A stretch of DNA of 64,000 nucleotides. Source: Sphingomonas sp. PsM26 (lineage in GTDB: Bacteria; Pseudomonadota; Alphaproteobacteria; Sphingomonadales; Sphingomonadaceae). Within the stretch, counting starts at the first letter, position 1. Each line of letters begins with the position of its first letter. The position numbers were made by a program, and so were the translations under genes. The notes under the pieces were generated by a model. It did not search any database and was not told the DNA's origin. It saw nothing but the letters and a program-made list of their open reading frames with translations. The DNA is taken from the NCBI GenBank assembly GCA_030433805.1, contig JARUXA010000006.1, forward strand, positions 1 to 64,000, given 5' to 3'. Shown in pieces: positions 51,897-61,460 of this stretch.

Positions 51897-54269
51897 ATGC
51901 GACCGCAGACGAAGAGACTTCTGGCCCGGACCACGGCGTTTGCGGGGGTGAGCCTGCTCGGCGCGTGCGGCGGGGGCGGGGGCGTAGGGGGCATTCCTGC
52001 GCCGCCGCCCGCAACGACCCCGACCCCCACGCCTACGCCGGTTCCAGCGCCAACGCCGACGCCTGCGCCGACCCCCACGCCCACCCCTACCGCGACAAAT
52101 TACGACACTGCGGAATATCGCGCGACGGTGGGGGCGGTGTCGGCCAATGCACTCGCTTTGTATCAGGCGGGGGCGACGGGGCGGAACATCATGGTCGGGA
52201 TCGTCGACAGCGGCGTGGCGCTCGCCAGCGAAGAGTTCACCGGACGCATCTCTTCGGCATCTGCCAATGTCGCGGGCGGGACGAGTGCGGCGGACGAGGA
52301 CGGGCACGGCACTGCGGTCGCCTTCACGCTCGCCGGACGGCGCAACGATACCGGGACTCACGGCATCGCGTTCGAGGCGACGATCCTCGCCGCGCGCGCG
52401 GATGCGCCCGGATCCTGCGCGACGGCGGGAGGCGGGACCGACAATTGTACCTTCGCCGACAGCGCGATCGCGCGTGGGATCGACCTTGCGGTCAATAATG
52501 GTGCGCGTGTCATCAACATCTCGCTCGGCGGCGGGACTGCCGGAAACTCCGTGATCACCGCGGTCAACCGCGCGACCGCCGCAGGGATCGTTATCGTGAT
52601 CGCCGCGGGCAACGATTTCGCGACCGACCCGACGAATGCGGTCAACCCCGACGGTTTCGCGCAAGTCGCCAACACCGCCGCCGCGCGCGGGCTCGTCATC
52701 ATCGCAGGGTCGGTCGGCGCGAACGCCAGCCGGACCGCGGGCGGCGACACCATCTCCAGCTTCAGCAACCGCGCGGGCAATTCCGCCGCACATTATCTTG
52801 CGGCGGTCGGGGAAGGCGTCCGCGCCCCCGATGCCACGGGCACGCCCTTCCTGTGGTCGGGCACGTCCTTCTCCGCGCCGCAGATCGCGGGTGCGGCGGC
52901 GTTGCTCGCGCAGGCGTTTCCCAATCTGACCGGCGCGCAGATCGTCGCAATCCTCTACGCCTCCGCGCGCGATGCGGGCGCAGCGGGCGAGGATGCGGTG
53001 TATGGCAAGGGCGTGCTCGACCTGACCCGCGCGTTCCAGCCGATCGGCGGGACGTCGGTGGCGGGGACGAAATCCGCGGCATCGCTCGGATCGAATGCCG
53101 TCTTGTCCGCGCCGATGGGGGATGCGGCGCAAGGCGCGCTCGGCGCGGTGATCCTCGACGGGTTCAGCCGTGCCTTCGCGGTGGACCTCGCGCGGACGAT
53201 CCACCGTGATGGCCCAGCGCCGACGCTGCTCGGCCAGCTGCAATTGACCACGCGCAACATCACCACCAGCGTCGGCGGCACGATGAGCGTCGCGCTGACC
53301 GTCGCGCCGGTCGCGGGCGGCGGGGCGAGCGTGTCGCGGCTGATGCTGTCGCGCGGCAATGCTGACCAGGCCCGCGCGATCGCAGGAACGGTGACCAGCC
53401 GGATCGGTCCGCACGCCAGCTTCGCGATGGGGTTCGCGGAGGGCGGCGCAGTGCTGACCGCGCGCCTTGTCGGGCGCAGCGACCCGGCGTTCCTCGTCGC
53501 GCGCGATCCGTTGCAGGGCGCTGGCTTCGACAGCCGCGCGCGCGGGGCAAGCGCGGTCCGCCAGCAAGTCGGCGCGTTCGGGCTGACCGCCGCGGTCGAG
53601 AGCGGCGACGCCTTGGCGCGCGATCCAGACGCGCTCGTCGCGCTGCGCAACCGCTATCGCCGCTATGGCTACGACCGCAGCGCGATCACGCTCGACCGCG
53701 CGTTCGGCAACCTCAGCGTCGCGCTGACCGGCACGCGGCTGGCGGAACGCGCGACGGTGCTGGGTGCGCGGTTCGGCGATGCGCTCGGCGGTACGCGCGC
53801 GACGAGCTGGTTCCTCGACGGCGCGGCCCGTTTCGAGAACGAGGACGGGTGGAGCATCGGCGGATCGCTGCGCCAGGGCTGGACCAACGCGGACGTGCGC
53901 GGCGGGCTCAGCGGGCGCGGAACGCTGCGTACCAATGCCTTCGCCGCGGATGTGGGCAAGGACCGGCTGTTCGGTCAGCGCGACAGTTTCGGCCTGCGCG
54001 TCGCGCAGCCATTGCGGGTCGCGCGCGGCGGAATCGATCTGACGCTGCCGACGGGCTATGATTACGACACGCTCGCCGTCACGCAGTGGACGGCACAGCG
54101 GATGAACCTCGCGCCGACCGGACGCGAGATCGACCTGGAAGCGCGCTATGCGGTGCCGCTGGGGACGGGGTTGCTCCAGACCAATCTGTTCCTCCGCCGC
54201 CAGGCGGGGAATTTCGTCGCGCTGGGGCAGGATCTTGGCGCAGCCACGCGGTGGTCGGTAGCATTCTGA
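51897..54269 (+). CDS. S8 subtilase lipoprotein with outer-membrane-like C-terminus
   Basis: 790 residues from ATG 51897. The lipobox GVSLLGAC puts lipid Cys at 24. Residues about 34-67 are a Pro/Thr-rich linker. The subtilase domain holds the full triad: Asp 104 in IVDSGVAL, His 137 in DGHGTAVAF, Ser 324 in [14 protein letters not shown]. From about residue 460 the sequence looks like alternating beta strands ([40 protein letters not shown]) ending in ATRWSVAF with terminal Phe, as in autotransporter or other outer-membrane barrels. It is probably a surface-exposed or self-releasing protease. It starts 113 bp from the divergent HAD gene. Confidence 0.87.
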   Translation: MRPQTKRLLARTTAFAGVSLLGACGGGGGVGGIPAPPPATTPTPTPTPVPAPTPTPAPTPTPTPTATNYDTAEYRATVGAVSANALALYQAGATGRNIMVGIVDSGVALASEEFTGRISSASANVAGGTSAADEDGHGTAVAFTLAGRRNDTGTHGIAFEATILAARADAPGSCATAGGGTDNCTFADSAIARGIDLAVNNGARVINISLGGGTAGNSVITAVNRATAAGIVIVIAAGNDFATDPTNAVNPDGFAQVANTAAARGLVIIAGSVGANASRTAGGDTISSFSNRAGNSAAHYLAAVGEGVRAPDATGTPFLWSGTSFSAPQIAGAAALLAQAFPNLTGAQIVAILYASARDAGAAGEDAVYGKGVLDLTRAFQPIGGTSVAGTKSAASLGSNAVLSAPMGDAAQGALGAVILDGFSRAFAVDLARTIHRDGPAPTLLGQLQLTTRNITTSVGGTMSVALTVAPVAGGGASVSRLMLSRGNADQARAIAGTVTSRIGPHASFAMGFAEGGAVLTARLVGRSDPAFLVARDPLQGAGFDSRARGASAVRQQVGAFGLTAAVESGDALARDPDALVALRNRYRRYGYDRSAITLDRAFGNLSVALTGTRLAERATVLGARFGDALGGTRATSWFLDGAARFENEDGWSIGGSLRQGWTNADVRGGLSGRGTLRTNAFAADVGKDRLFGQRDSFGLRVAQPLRVARGGIDLTLPTGYDYDTLAVTQWTAQRMNLAPTGREIDLEARYAVPLGTGLLQTNLFLRRQAGNFVALGQDLGAATRWSVAF

Positions 54270-54292
54270 AACCGGCTTCCCATATCGGGTCC

Positions 54293-55291
54293 ATGACTGC
54301 TTATTCCCTGCTCGATCTCGTCCCCGTCGTCGAAGGCGGCAGCGTCGCCCAGGCGCTCCGCAACGCCGGCGATCTCGCCGCCCATGCCGAAAGCCTTGGC
54401 TTCTCGCGCTACTGGACCGCCGAACATCACGGCATGACCGGCATCGCGAGTGCGGCGACCTCGGTCGTGCTCGCGCATATCGGGCAGGCGACCTCGACGA
54501 TCCGCGTCGGCGCGGGCGGGATCATGCTCCCCAACCACGCCCCGCTCGCGATCGCCGAGCAGTTCGGCACGCTCGACGCGTTGTTCCCCGGACGGATCGA
54601 TCTCGGGCTCGGGCGTGCGCCGGGCTCGGACCAGATCGTCGCGCGCGCGATGCGGCGCAGCCTCAACACCGATCCCAACGCCTTCCCCAACGACGTGCTC
54701 GAGCTGCAAAGCTATTTCGCGGGCGATGGCCAGACCGGCGTCCACGCGACCCCGGGCGCGGGAGCGGACGTGTCGCTGTGGATCCTCGGGTCGAGCACCT
54801 ACGGCGCGCAACTCGCGGCAATGCTCGGGCTGCCCTATGCCTTCGCCTCGCACTTCGCGCCGGATGCGCTGATGAGCGCGATCGAGATCTACCGCCGCAC
54901 CTTCCGCCCGTCGGCGGTGCTGGCCAAGCCGCATGTCATGGCGGGGTTCAACGTGTTCGCGGCCGACACCGATGCGGAGGGCGCACTGATCGCGAGTTCG
55001 CAGGAACAGGCATTCGTCGCCTTGCGCACCGGCAACCCGCGCCAGCTGCCGCCGCCCGTCGAAGGCTATCGCGAGAGCCTCGGCGCGCAGGGCGGTGCGA
55101 TCCTCGATCATGTGCTGTCCTGCTCGGCGGTCGGTGGCCCGGCCAAGGTCGCGCGCGAGATCGCCGCGTTCGTCGCGCGGACCGGGGTCGATGAACTGAT
55201 GATCGCCAGTTCGATCTATGATCACGAAGCGCGCAAGCAGAGCCTGACGATCACGGCGCAAGCGCTGCAGGAACTGGCGATCGCGGCCTGA
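54293..55291 (+). CDS. LLM-class flavin-dependent oxidoreductase
   Basis: 332 residues from ATG 54293, 23 bp after the protease gene. It belongs to the luciferase-like group usually named MsnO8 or YtbT-like: [97 protein letters not shown] and [20 protein letters not shown]. Such proteins use FMN or F420; the substrate is unknown. It may be co-transcribed with the protease gene. Confidence 0.92.
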   Translation: MTAYSLLDLVPVVEGGSVAQALRNAGDLAAHAESLGFSRYWTAEHHGMTGIASAATSVVLAHIGQATSTIRVGAGGIMLPNHAPLAIAEQFGTLDALFPGRIDLGLGRAPGSDQIVARAMRRSLNTDPNAFPNDVLELQSYFAGDGQTGVHATPGAGADVSLWILGSSTYGAQLAAMLGLPYAFASHFAPDALMSAIEIYRRTFRPSAVLAKPHVMAGFNVFAADTDAEGALIASSQEQAFVALRTGNPRQLPPPVEGYRESLGAQGGAILDHVLSCSAVGGPAKVAREIAAFVARTGVDELMIASSIYDHEARKQSLTITAQALQELAIAA

Positions 55292-55569
55292 CCCGACGGT
55301 GCGCGGTGGCGGCTAAGCGTGTCTTCCCAAAGGGATAGACACCGTGCCGGATACAACCGGTTTGCCCGGAGTGTCGCTACCGCTTACACTGCAGAATTGG
55401 CTGAACGCAGCATGAATGGCACGCATTTGCGCCGTTTCGCAGGATCGGCCGATCGTCCCGATGCCACGCCCGAGCGCGCGGCATTAACGATAAGTTGCTG
55501 ATTTCCCACAGCTGTCGCTGAACCTTACAGTTAAGCGCCGCCGTCGACCGTTCCCCCTCGCGAATGCAC
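55292..55569 (+). promoter_or_regulatory. upstream region of the PEP-CTERM gene with repeated TGTCGCT-N5-TTACA motifs
   Basis: No gene is seen here. TGTCGCT-N5-TTACA occurs twice, at 55372-55388 and 55513-55529, each an imperfect palindrome of the form TGT-N11-ACA. A further near-perfect palindrome with arms GTGTCT / AGACAC lies at 55319-55342. Their placement 40-200 bp before a sigma-54 promoter is what is expected of activator (enhancer) sites. Confidence 0.5.
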
Positions 55570-55586
55570 TTGGCACGGGCGTTGCA
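55570..55586 (+). promoter_or_regulatory. sigma-54 (RpoN) -24/-12 promoter
   Basis: TTGGCACGGGCGTTGCA matches the RpoN consensus TGGCACG-N4-TTGCA with exact GG-N10-GC spacing (GG 55572-55573, GC 55584-55585). Transcription would begin near 55597, 22 bp before the PEP-CTERM start codon, leaving a short leader with AGGAG at 55608-55612. Confidence 0.82.
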
Positions 55587-55618
55587 TAACTCCGAACAAG
55601 TAGTTTTAGGAGTATGGA

Positions 55619-56260
55619 ATGCGTACGAAGTTTCTGGCGGCAGCCGCCGCAACGACGATGGCTCTGGTTTCCTCGAACGCCTATGCGGCCGCCAACCTGA
55701 CCAACGTGACGATCAACGGTCTCGGCAGCAGCTTTTCGTGGGATACGCTGAACGGCGCCAACAACACGGTCTTCGTCCAGCAGTTCACCGAAGACTTCGC
55801 CGGCATCGTCAACCCGCGCAGCGAAGCGATCAACATCGCGACCAGCGAAGGCCTCAACAGCTTCTCCACGCTCGGCGACGGCCAGCCCTTCGGTTTGACT
55901 GGCGAAGCCGCATCGGCTTACCAGATCGTCCTGAACTTCGCAGACGGCGCGACCATCGGCGCGATCTTCAGCACCGCTGACCCGCTCGGTACGCTGATCA
56001 GCACGTCCGACACCGTCGGCGGCACGACCTACGCGATGGGCGGCTTCAGCTGGGCACGCGCGGTTCCGTCGAACGTCGTCAGCCAGAAGTTCGCTCGTCC
56101 CGGTGGCGACCTGAACGACTATAGCGGTCTGTTCTCGTTCACCGTGTCCGGCGCAGTTCCTGAGCCCACCACGTGGCTGATGATGCTTGCTGGCTTCGGC
56201 ATGATCGGTGCCGGCCTCCGTTCGCGCGGCAAGGTCCGCACGAGCGTGACTTACGCCTGA
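55619..56260 (+). CDS. PEPxxWA-CTERM exported protein
   Basis: 213 residues from ATG 55619, with AGGAG 6 nt upstream. A signal peptide (FLAAAAATTMALVSSNAYAA) is followed by a low-complexity, Ser/Thr/Asn-rich secreted domain of about 150 residues with no known motif. The C-terminal sorting signal is VPEPTTWLMMLAGFGMIGAG then LRSRGK: PEP motif, hydrophobic helix and basic cluster. Exosortase would process it at the cell envelope. In other bacteria PEP-CTERM genes depend on sigma-54 and the PrsK/PrsR system, which agrees with the promoter seen here. No exosortase or exopolysaccharide genes are in the window. Codon use is less GC-extreme than the neighbours. Confidence 0.93.
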   Translation: MRTKFLAAAAATTMALVSSNAYAAANLTNVTINGLGSSFSWDTLNGANNTVFVQQFTEDFAGIVNPRSEAINIATSEGLNSFSTLGDGQPFGLTGEAASAYQIVLNFADGATIGAIFSTADPLGTLISTSDTVGGTTYAMGGFSWARAVPSNVVSQKFARPGGDLNDYSGLFSFTVSGAVPEPTTWLMMLAGFGMIGAGLRSRGKVRTSVTYA

Positions 56261-56286
56261 ACGCATCCGCGTTCACCGTTGACGGG

Positions 56287-56325
56287 AAAAACCGTCGGTC
56301 CACCCGGACCGGCGGTTTTTCTTTT
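56287..56325. terminator. strong bidirectional intrinsic terminator
   Basis: AAAAACCGTCGGTCC (56287-56301), loop ACCC, GGACCGGCGGTTTTT (56306-56320), with one mismatch, followed by CTTTT. The A-run and T-run make it work in both directions, ending the PEP-CTERM gene on the plus strand and the histidine kinase gene on the minus strand. Confidence 0.9.
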
Positions 56326-56378
56326 GTGCAGGGCGGGGACAGATCGACGGGTCGTTCGGGTCGCACCGCAGGGCGAGG

Positions 56379-57800
56379 TCAGTTTGCAGCGGGCAACCGC
56401 AGGCGCACCAACAAGCCGCCGAGGTCCTCGCTCTCCTCGAGCGATACGGTGCCCTCGTAGATTTCCGCAACATCGCGGACGATCGCCATGCCCAGCCCGG
56501 TCCCCGGCTTGCCGGAGTCGAGCCGTACGCCGCGATCAAAGATGCGGATGCGTTCCTCTTCCGGAATGCCGACGCCGTCATCCTCGATCAGGAATTCGAC
56601 GAAGCCTGAATGCTTGGACACCGTGACGAACACGCTGCCCCCGCCATATTTGGCGGCATTCTCGATCAGATTGCCGAGCATCTCGTCCAGATCCTGTCGT
56701 TCGACATGGACCTGCAGGTCGCGCGGGCCGGACGTGTCGATGCGGACGTGGCGATACAGGACCCCGACCGCACGCTCGACCGATTCCAGGCTCGGCCAGA
56801 CGTCCGCGCGGCTGTGCGCCGATCCGCGCCGCCCGACCGCGCGCGCCCGCGCGAGATGATGGTCGACCTGTCGCCGCATCGTCCGCGCCTCGCGCACCAC
56901 CGTCTCGCCGAGATCGTCGGCCTTGGCGGTGGCCGCGTTCATGATGACGGTCAGCGGCGTCTTGAGCGCATGCGCGAGGTTGCCGGCATGCCGCCGCGCT
57001 TCCTCCGCCTGACGTTCATTGTGTTCGATCAACGCATTGAGTTCCTCGACCAGCGGCGCCACCTCGATCGGCATCGGCCGCTCGACCTGCCGCGCCTTGC
57101 CCGCGCGCATTCGGGCGATTTCGTCTCTGACCCGGCGCAGCGGCCACAGCCCATAGAAGGTCTGCAACGCCGCCATCACGATCAGCCCGAAGGCGAGCAG
57201 CATGAAGCTGCGCAGCAACGTCTTGCGCAACACCCGGATCTGCGCGTCGAGCCCGTCGCGGATCTGCGCGACCTGGAACCGCCAGCGCAGTTTCGACCCC
57301 GGCAGCGTCACGTCGCGTTCGACGATCCGCAAGCGCTCGGCAGGATCGGCTTTCGGGTCGACGAACTGGTTGCTGTCATACGCGTGGACCGCAAGATCGG
57401 TATGCCGCTCACCATAAGCGAGGCGGCGGTCCCACAAGGAACGCGAGGCATAGCTTTCCTGCCCCGGCGCGCTGACCTGATAATACAGCCCCGAATTGGG
57501 TTCGAGGAAACGCTGGTCGGCAGGTTCGCGGCTGTTGAGCACCTCGCCTTCGGGGCCGATCTCGGCCGAGACGATCAGCGCGGTCAGCACATATTCCAGC
57601 TGGTCGTCGAAATTGCGCGTGACCGCGGTGACGAGGATGCTGTCGAGTGCATAGCCACCGCCGGTCAGCAGCAAGAGGATCCACCCCGCCGCGATCAGGA
57701 TCATCCGACGGCTGAGCGATCCCGTCGTCTTCACGCGCGGATTGATGCGCGGCTCCGCCTCGATCGGCGGGAGCGTTGCGGGCGAGTCCGTTTCAGTCAT
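56379..57800 (-). CDS. two-component sensor histidine kinase (PhoQ-like)
   Basis: 473 residues. Membrane helix at about 33-55, a periplasmic sensor of about 140 residues, second helix at about 194-216, a HAMP-like linker (WPLRRVRDEIARMRAGKARQ), the H-box HAGNLAHALKTPLTVIMNAA with His 277, and the ATPase domain (DEMLGNLIENAAKYGGGSVF, DDGVGIPEEERIRIFDRGVR, GKPGTGLGMAIVRDVAEIYE). The AHALKTPL box is typical of the PhoQ-type group, whose regulators sense divalent cations or envelope stress. It is third in a PepSY - regulator - kinase operon, 20 bp after the regulator. Confidence 0.94.
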   Translation of the reverse strand: MTETDSPATLPPIEAEPRINPRVKTTGSLSRRMILIAAGWILLLLTGGGYALDSILVTAVTRNFDDQLEYVLTALIVSAEIGPEGEVLNSREPADQRFLEPNSGLYYQVSAPGQESYASRSLWDRRLAYGERHTDLAVHAYDSNQFVDPKADPAERLRIVERDVTLPGSKLRWRFQVAQIRDGLDAQIRVLRKTLLRSFMLLAFGLIVMAALQTFYGLWPLRRVRDEIARMRAGKARQVERPMPIEVAPLVEELNALIEHNERQAEEARRHAGNLAHALKTPLTVIMNAATAKADDLGETVVREARTMRRQVDHHLARARAVGRRGSAHSRADVWPSLESVERAVGVLYRHVRIDTSGPRDLQVHVERQDLDEMLGNLIENAAKYGGGSVFVTVSKHSGFVEFLIEDDGVGIPEEERIRIFDRGVRLDSGKPGTGLGMAIVRDVAEIYEGTVSLEESEDLGGLLVRLRLPAAN

Positions 57801-57820
57801 GGGCTCCGGCCCGATGCGGC

Positions 57821-58486
57821 TCAGGCATCGGGATCCTCGAGGCTATAGCCGAGTCCGCGGATCGTGGTGATGACGTCCTGGCCCAGCTTCTTGCGAATGC
57901 GCGTGACGAACACTTCGATCGTGTTCGAATCGCGGTCGAAATCCTGGTCGTAAATATGTTCGATCAGCTCGGTACGGCTGACCACCTTGCCCTTGTGGTG
58001 GAGCAGGTAGCTCAGCAGCTTATATTCCTGCGCGGTCATCTTGACCGATTCGCCGTTGAGCGTGACCTTGCCGCTGCGCGTGTCGAGCCGGACACCGCCT
58101 GCGGTCAGTTCGGACGAGGCATTGCCCGACGCGCGGCGGATCAGCGCGCGCAGGCGGGCGATCAGTTCCTCCGACTGGAACGGCTTGGCGACATAATCAT
58201 CCGCGCCTGCATCGAGCCCGGCGACCTTGTCCGACCAGCTGTCGCGCGCGGTCAGCACCAGCACCGGGGCGGTGCGGCCTTCCTTGCGCCAGCGGTCGAG
58301 CACGGTCAGCCCGTCAATCTCGGGCAGGCCAAGATCGAGGATGATCGCGTCGTAATTCTCGGTCGAGCCGAGGAAATGCCCTTCCTCGCCGTCGGTCGCG
58401 AGGTCGATCGCATAGCCTGCGCCCTCGAGCGTGCTCTTTAGCTGCTGGCCGAGATTGGGTTCGTCCTCGACGATCAGAACGCGCAT
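57821..58486 (-). CDS. OmpR/PhoP-family response regulator
   Basis: 221 residues (AAGGAGAATTTCG precedes the ATG). The receiver domain has VEDEP at the N-terminus, phospho-acceptor Asp 51 in IILDLGLPE, Thr in VLTARDS and Lys 101 in ADDYVAKPF. The C-terminal winged helix contains MTAQEYKLLSYLLHHKGKVV, SRTELIEHIYD and the recognition helix SNTIEVFVTRIRKKL. The paired sensor is encoded immediately downstream. Confidence 0.95.
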   Translation of the reverse strand: MRVLIVEDEPNLGQQLKSTLEGAGYAIDLATDGEEGHFLGSTENYDAIILDLGLPEIDGLTVLDRWRKEGRTAPVLVLTARDSWSDKVAGLDAGADDYVAKPFQSEELIARLRALIRRASGNASSELTAGGVRLDTRSGKVTLNGESVKMTAQEYKLLSYLLHHKGKVVSRTELIEHIYDQDFDRDSNTIEVFVTRIRKKLGQDVITTIRGLGYSLEDPDA

Positions 58487-58518
58487 CGAAATTCTCCTTG
58501 AAGGCGCCGGTCGGTGGC

Positions 58519-58827
58519 TCAGTTGCCGGTGCGACCGAGGATCTGGCCTGAGCGGCCATCGACCTCGACCCAGATGACCGATCCATTGCGCAGGAACTTG
58601 AGTATGTAAATCCCGCCCTCCGGATCGAAGTCAAAGCCGAGATACTGTGCGCCGCGCATGGTCGGCACGACGCGCGCCTCGATATCCCTGGCCGACAGCA
58701 ACCGCCCTTCACGCCGACCGCGCAGCGCCTCGCGCTGGTCGCTATGCTGCAGCAGCCCCGCGACCGGCGGCAGCGCGGGGGCAGGGGCCACGGCAAGTCC
58801 CATGAGAATGGCGGCGAGCATCGTCAT
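58519..58827 (-). CDS. small secreted PepSY-domain protein
   Basis: 102 residues. A signal peptide (MLAAILMGLAVAPAPALPPV) is followed by one PepSY domain: REGRLLSARDIEARVVPTMR, GAQYLGFDFDPEGGIYILKF and VIWVEVDGRSGQILGRTG. PepSY proteins often sit beside two-component systems and are thought to modulate proteases or sensing in the periplasm. It precedes the response regulator by 32 bp, so it is likely an accessory or target of this system. Confidence 0.88.
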   Translation of the reverse strand: MTMLAAILMGLAVAPAPALPPVAGLLQHSDQREALRGRREGRLLSARDIEARVVPTMRGAQYLGFDFDPEGGIYILKFLRNGSVIWVEVDGRSGQILGRTGN

Positions 58828-58973
58828 GGGCTTGGCATAGCTATGGTGCGTTGAACAGCCTGTGAATGGTGCGGCTTACGGGATGAATCGAAGCCCTTGC
58901 GATTCCGCCGCAACGGGTTGCCTTCGCGCCACACCGCTTGCTTGCAACGCCCCCGCAGCCTAACGCGCCCGTC

Positions 58974-60770
58974 ATGGCTGCACCTATCCTAGCATATGAA
59001 AATCTCGGCATCATCCAGGGCTCGGGCTGGCTCTTTCGGGGGCTCGACATCCACGTCGGCCCGCGCGACCGGCTCGCGCTGATCGGGCGCAATGGCGCCG
59101 GCAAGACCACGCTGTTGAAATTGCTCGGCGGCAAGATCGATTCAGACGAGGGCCGCCGCACGATCGTCCCCGGCACGCGCGTGATCCAGCTCGAGCAGGA
59201 ACCCGCGATGACCGGCTGCCATACGCTCGCCGACTATGTCCTCGGCGGCGACGATGCGCCGCAGCAATATGAAGCCGAGGCGATCGCCGACAAGCTTGGG
59301 ATCGACCTCACGCGCGAAGCCGCCAAGGCGTCGGGCGGCGAGCGCCGTCGTGCCGCGATCGTGCGTGCGTTCGCGCAGAACCCCGACGTATTGCTGCTCG
59401 ACGAGCCGACCAACCATCTCGACATCGGCGCGATCGAATGGATCGAGGAATGGCTTCAGCGGTTCCGGGGCGCGTTCGTCGTCATCAGCCATGACCGCAC
59501 CTTCCTGACCAAGCTGACCAAGCAGACGCTGTGGATGGATCGCGGCAATCTGCGGCGTGCCGAGATCGGTTTCGGCGGGTTCGATGCGTGGACCGAGCAG
59601 GTTTACGCCGATGAGCAGCGCAATGCGGAGAAGCTCGACGCGAAATTGAAGCTCGAGGAGCATTGGCTGCTGCGCGGCGTCACCGGGCGGCGCAAGCGCA
59701 ACCAGGGCCGTCTGACCAAGCTGGTCGAGATGCGCGCCGAACGCGCGTCGATGGTCGGGCCGCAGGGGGCGGCGAACTTGACGATCGGAACCGACGATGC
59801 GCGCTCCAAGGTGGTGATCGACGCCAAGCACATTTCCAAGGCATTCGGCGACCGCACGATCATCGGCGATCTGTCGCTGCGCGTGACGCGCAAGGACCGG
59901 ATCGGCATCGTCGGCGCAAACGGCGCGGGCAAATCGACGCTGCTCAAGCTATTAACGGGTGAATTACAGCCCGACTCTGGCCAAATCCGGTTCGCAAAGA
60001 CCATAGAACGGATCGTAATCGACCAGCAACGCAGCAAGATGGAGCCCGACAAGACGATCCGCGACGTGCTCGCGGACGGCGGCGACTGGATCGAGGTGCA
60101 GGGCATCCGCAAGCATGTTGTCGGCTATCTCAAGGAGTTCCTGTTCGAGCCTGGCGTGTTGGACGCGAAGATCGGCACGCTGTCGGGCGGGGAACGCTCG
60201 CGGCTGTTGCTCGCGCGGGAATTCGCCAAGCCTTCCAATCTGTTAGTCCTGGACGAGCCGACCAACGACCTCGATCTGGAGACGCTCGATCTGCTCCAGG
60301 ACGTGATCGGCGACTATGACGGCACCGTGCTCATCGTAAGCCACGATCGCGACTTTCTGGACCGCACGGTGACGATCACTTTGGGTCTCGACGGGTCTGG
60401 CACGGTCGATGTCGTCGCGGGCGGCTACGAGGATTGGGAACGCCGCCGCAAGGCCGCCGCCCCAACCAAGCGCGGCGCGATCGCCAAGAATGCGACCTCC
60501 GCTCCGCCGGTTACTGGCGGGGCGGCACCCGGCAAGGTCAAGCTGACCTATAAGGACCAGCGCGATTACGAGATGCTGCCCAAGCGGATCGAGACGCTCG
60601 ACGCGGCGATCATGCGTGATCAGGAATTGCTGTCCGATCCCGAGCTGTACATCCGCGATCCCGACCGGTTCGAGAAGCTGATGGAAGCGATCGGCCAGGC
60701 GCAAGCGGACAAGGACGCGGCCGAGTTGCGCTGGCTCGAACTGGCGGAAATGGTCGAGGGGCAGGGGTGA
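58974..60770 (+). CDS. ABC-F family ATPase (Uup-like)
   Basis: 598 residues from ATG 58974. It has two ATPase domains without membrane segments: Walker A GRNGAGKTT and GANGAGKST, signatures ASGGERRRAAIV and LSGGERSRLLLA, Walker B VLLLDEPTNHLDI and LLVLDEPTNDLDL. The interdomain linker (about 220-280, KLEEHWLLRGVTGRRKRNQG) is basic, and the C-terminal tail forms a coiled coil (YEMLPKRIETLDAAIMRDQE). This layout matches Uup, which acts on ribosomes or DNA. Drug-resistance ABC-F is less likely. Confidence 0.93.
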   Translation: MAAPILAYENLGIIQGSGWLFRGLDIHVGPRDRLALIGRNGAGKTTLLKLLGGKIDSDEGRRTIVPGTRVIQLEQEPAMTGCHTLADYVLGGDDAPQQYEAEAIADKLGIDLTREAAKASGGERRRAAIVRAFAQNPDVLLLDEPTNHLDIGAIEWIEEWLQRFRGAFVVISHDRTFLTKLTKQTLWMDRGNLRRAEIGFGGFDAWTEQVYADEQRNAEKLDAKLKLEEHWLLRGVTGRRKRNQGRLTKLVEMRAERASMVGPQGAANLTIGTDDARSKVVIDAKHISKAFGDRTIIGDLSLRVTRKDRIGIVGANGAGKSTLLKLLTGELQPDSGQIRFAKTIERIVIDQQRSKMEPDKTIRDVLADGGDWIEVQGIRKHVVGYLKEFLFEPGVLDAKIGTLSGGERSRLLLAREFAKPSNLLVLDEPTNDLDLETLDLLQDVIGDYDGTVLIVSHDRDFLDRTVTITLGLDGSGTVDVVAGGYEDWERRRKAAAPTKRGAIAKNATSAPPVTGGAAPGKVKLTYKDQRDYEMLPKRIETLDAAIMRDQELLSDPELYIRDPDRFEKLMEAIGQAQADKDAAELRWLELAEMVEGQG

Positions 60771-60780
60771 GCGACGACGC

Positions 60781-61455
60781 CTAGAAGCGGAAGCCGCGCG
60801 CGAAGGCGACCGCGATCAGCGCGGCACCGCCCGCGCCGAGCACGGCTTTCCACAGCCACGGCCGGGCCTGGTCCGAAGCCTGTGCCGCGGCATCGGGCGC
60901 ATGGCTGCGGCCGGTGATCATCTGCGCGGTCAGGTTCTTGCCGCGAACCAGGTAGAAGACGATCGCCAGCAGGTGCAAAGCGACCAGCCCGAGCAGCACG
61001 TTGAAGACAAACCCGTGGATTTCGGCGGCAAGCCGTCCCTGCTCGAAGCTGACGTAATCCGCCAGCGGCCCGGATTCGAGCCCGTCCACGTCGACCGCGA
61101 ACAGCCCCGCCGTGACCATCGTGAACAGCACCACAAGCATCGCGACGACGCTCCACCCGCCAAGCGGATTATGCCCCGGCGCAGGCGTGCTGTCGGTGCC
61201 CCGCACATACGCCAGCACCGCACCCGGACCGCGCACGAACCGCGCAAAACGTGCGGTGGGGCTACCCACTAGGCCCCAGTATAGTCGGAACAGCAATAGC
61301 GCGAGGATCGTCAGCCCCGACAGCCGGTGCCAGTCGATCAGATGCTCTTCACCGCTCCACCAGGAGAAACCAAGCAACGCGACGAGAAGCCAGTGGAACA
61401 TCCGTATCGGGAGATCCCACAGGCTTGCGCCCCGGCTGGACGGGGAAGATGCCAT
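60781..61455 (-). CDS. cytochrome b561-type diheme membrane protein
   Basis: 224 residues from ATG 61455. At least four to five membrane helices contain heme-ligand histidines: WDLPIRMFHWLLVALLGFSW, LIDWHRLSGLTILALLLFRL, LAAEIHGFVFNVLLGLVALH and a further pair of hydrophobic segments. GHNPLGGWSVVAMLVVLFTM is typical of the Ni-Fe-hydrogenase-type b cytochromes. It lies 5 bp after a class II cytochrome c gene, so the two probably form an electron-transfer pair. Confidence 0.92.
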   Translation of the reverse strand: MASSPSSRGASLWDLPIRMFHWLLVALLGFSWWSGEEHLIDWHRLSGLTILALLLFRLYWGLVGSPTARFARFVRGPGAVLAYVRGTDSTPAPGHNPLGGWSVVAMLVVLFTMVTAGLFAVDVDGLESGPLADYVSFEQGRLAAEIHGFVFNVLLGLVALHLLAIVFYLVRGKNLTAQMITGRSHAPDAAAQASDQARPWLWKAVLGAGGAALIAVAFARGFRF

Positions 61456-61460
61456 GCCGA

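Noticed and set aside
51997..52103. CCCACGCC-type tandem repeat as a microsatellite
   Set aside because: It encodes the in-frame Pro/Thr linker of the subtilase; the repetition follows from Pro-Thr codons.
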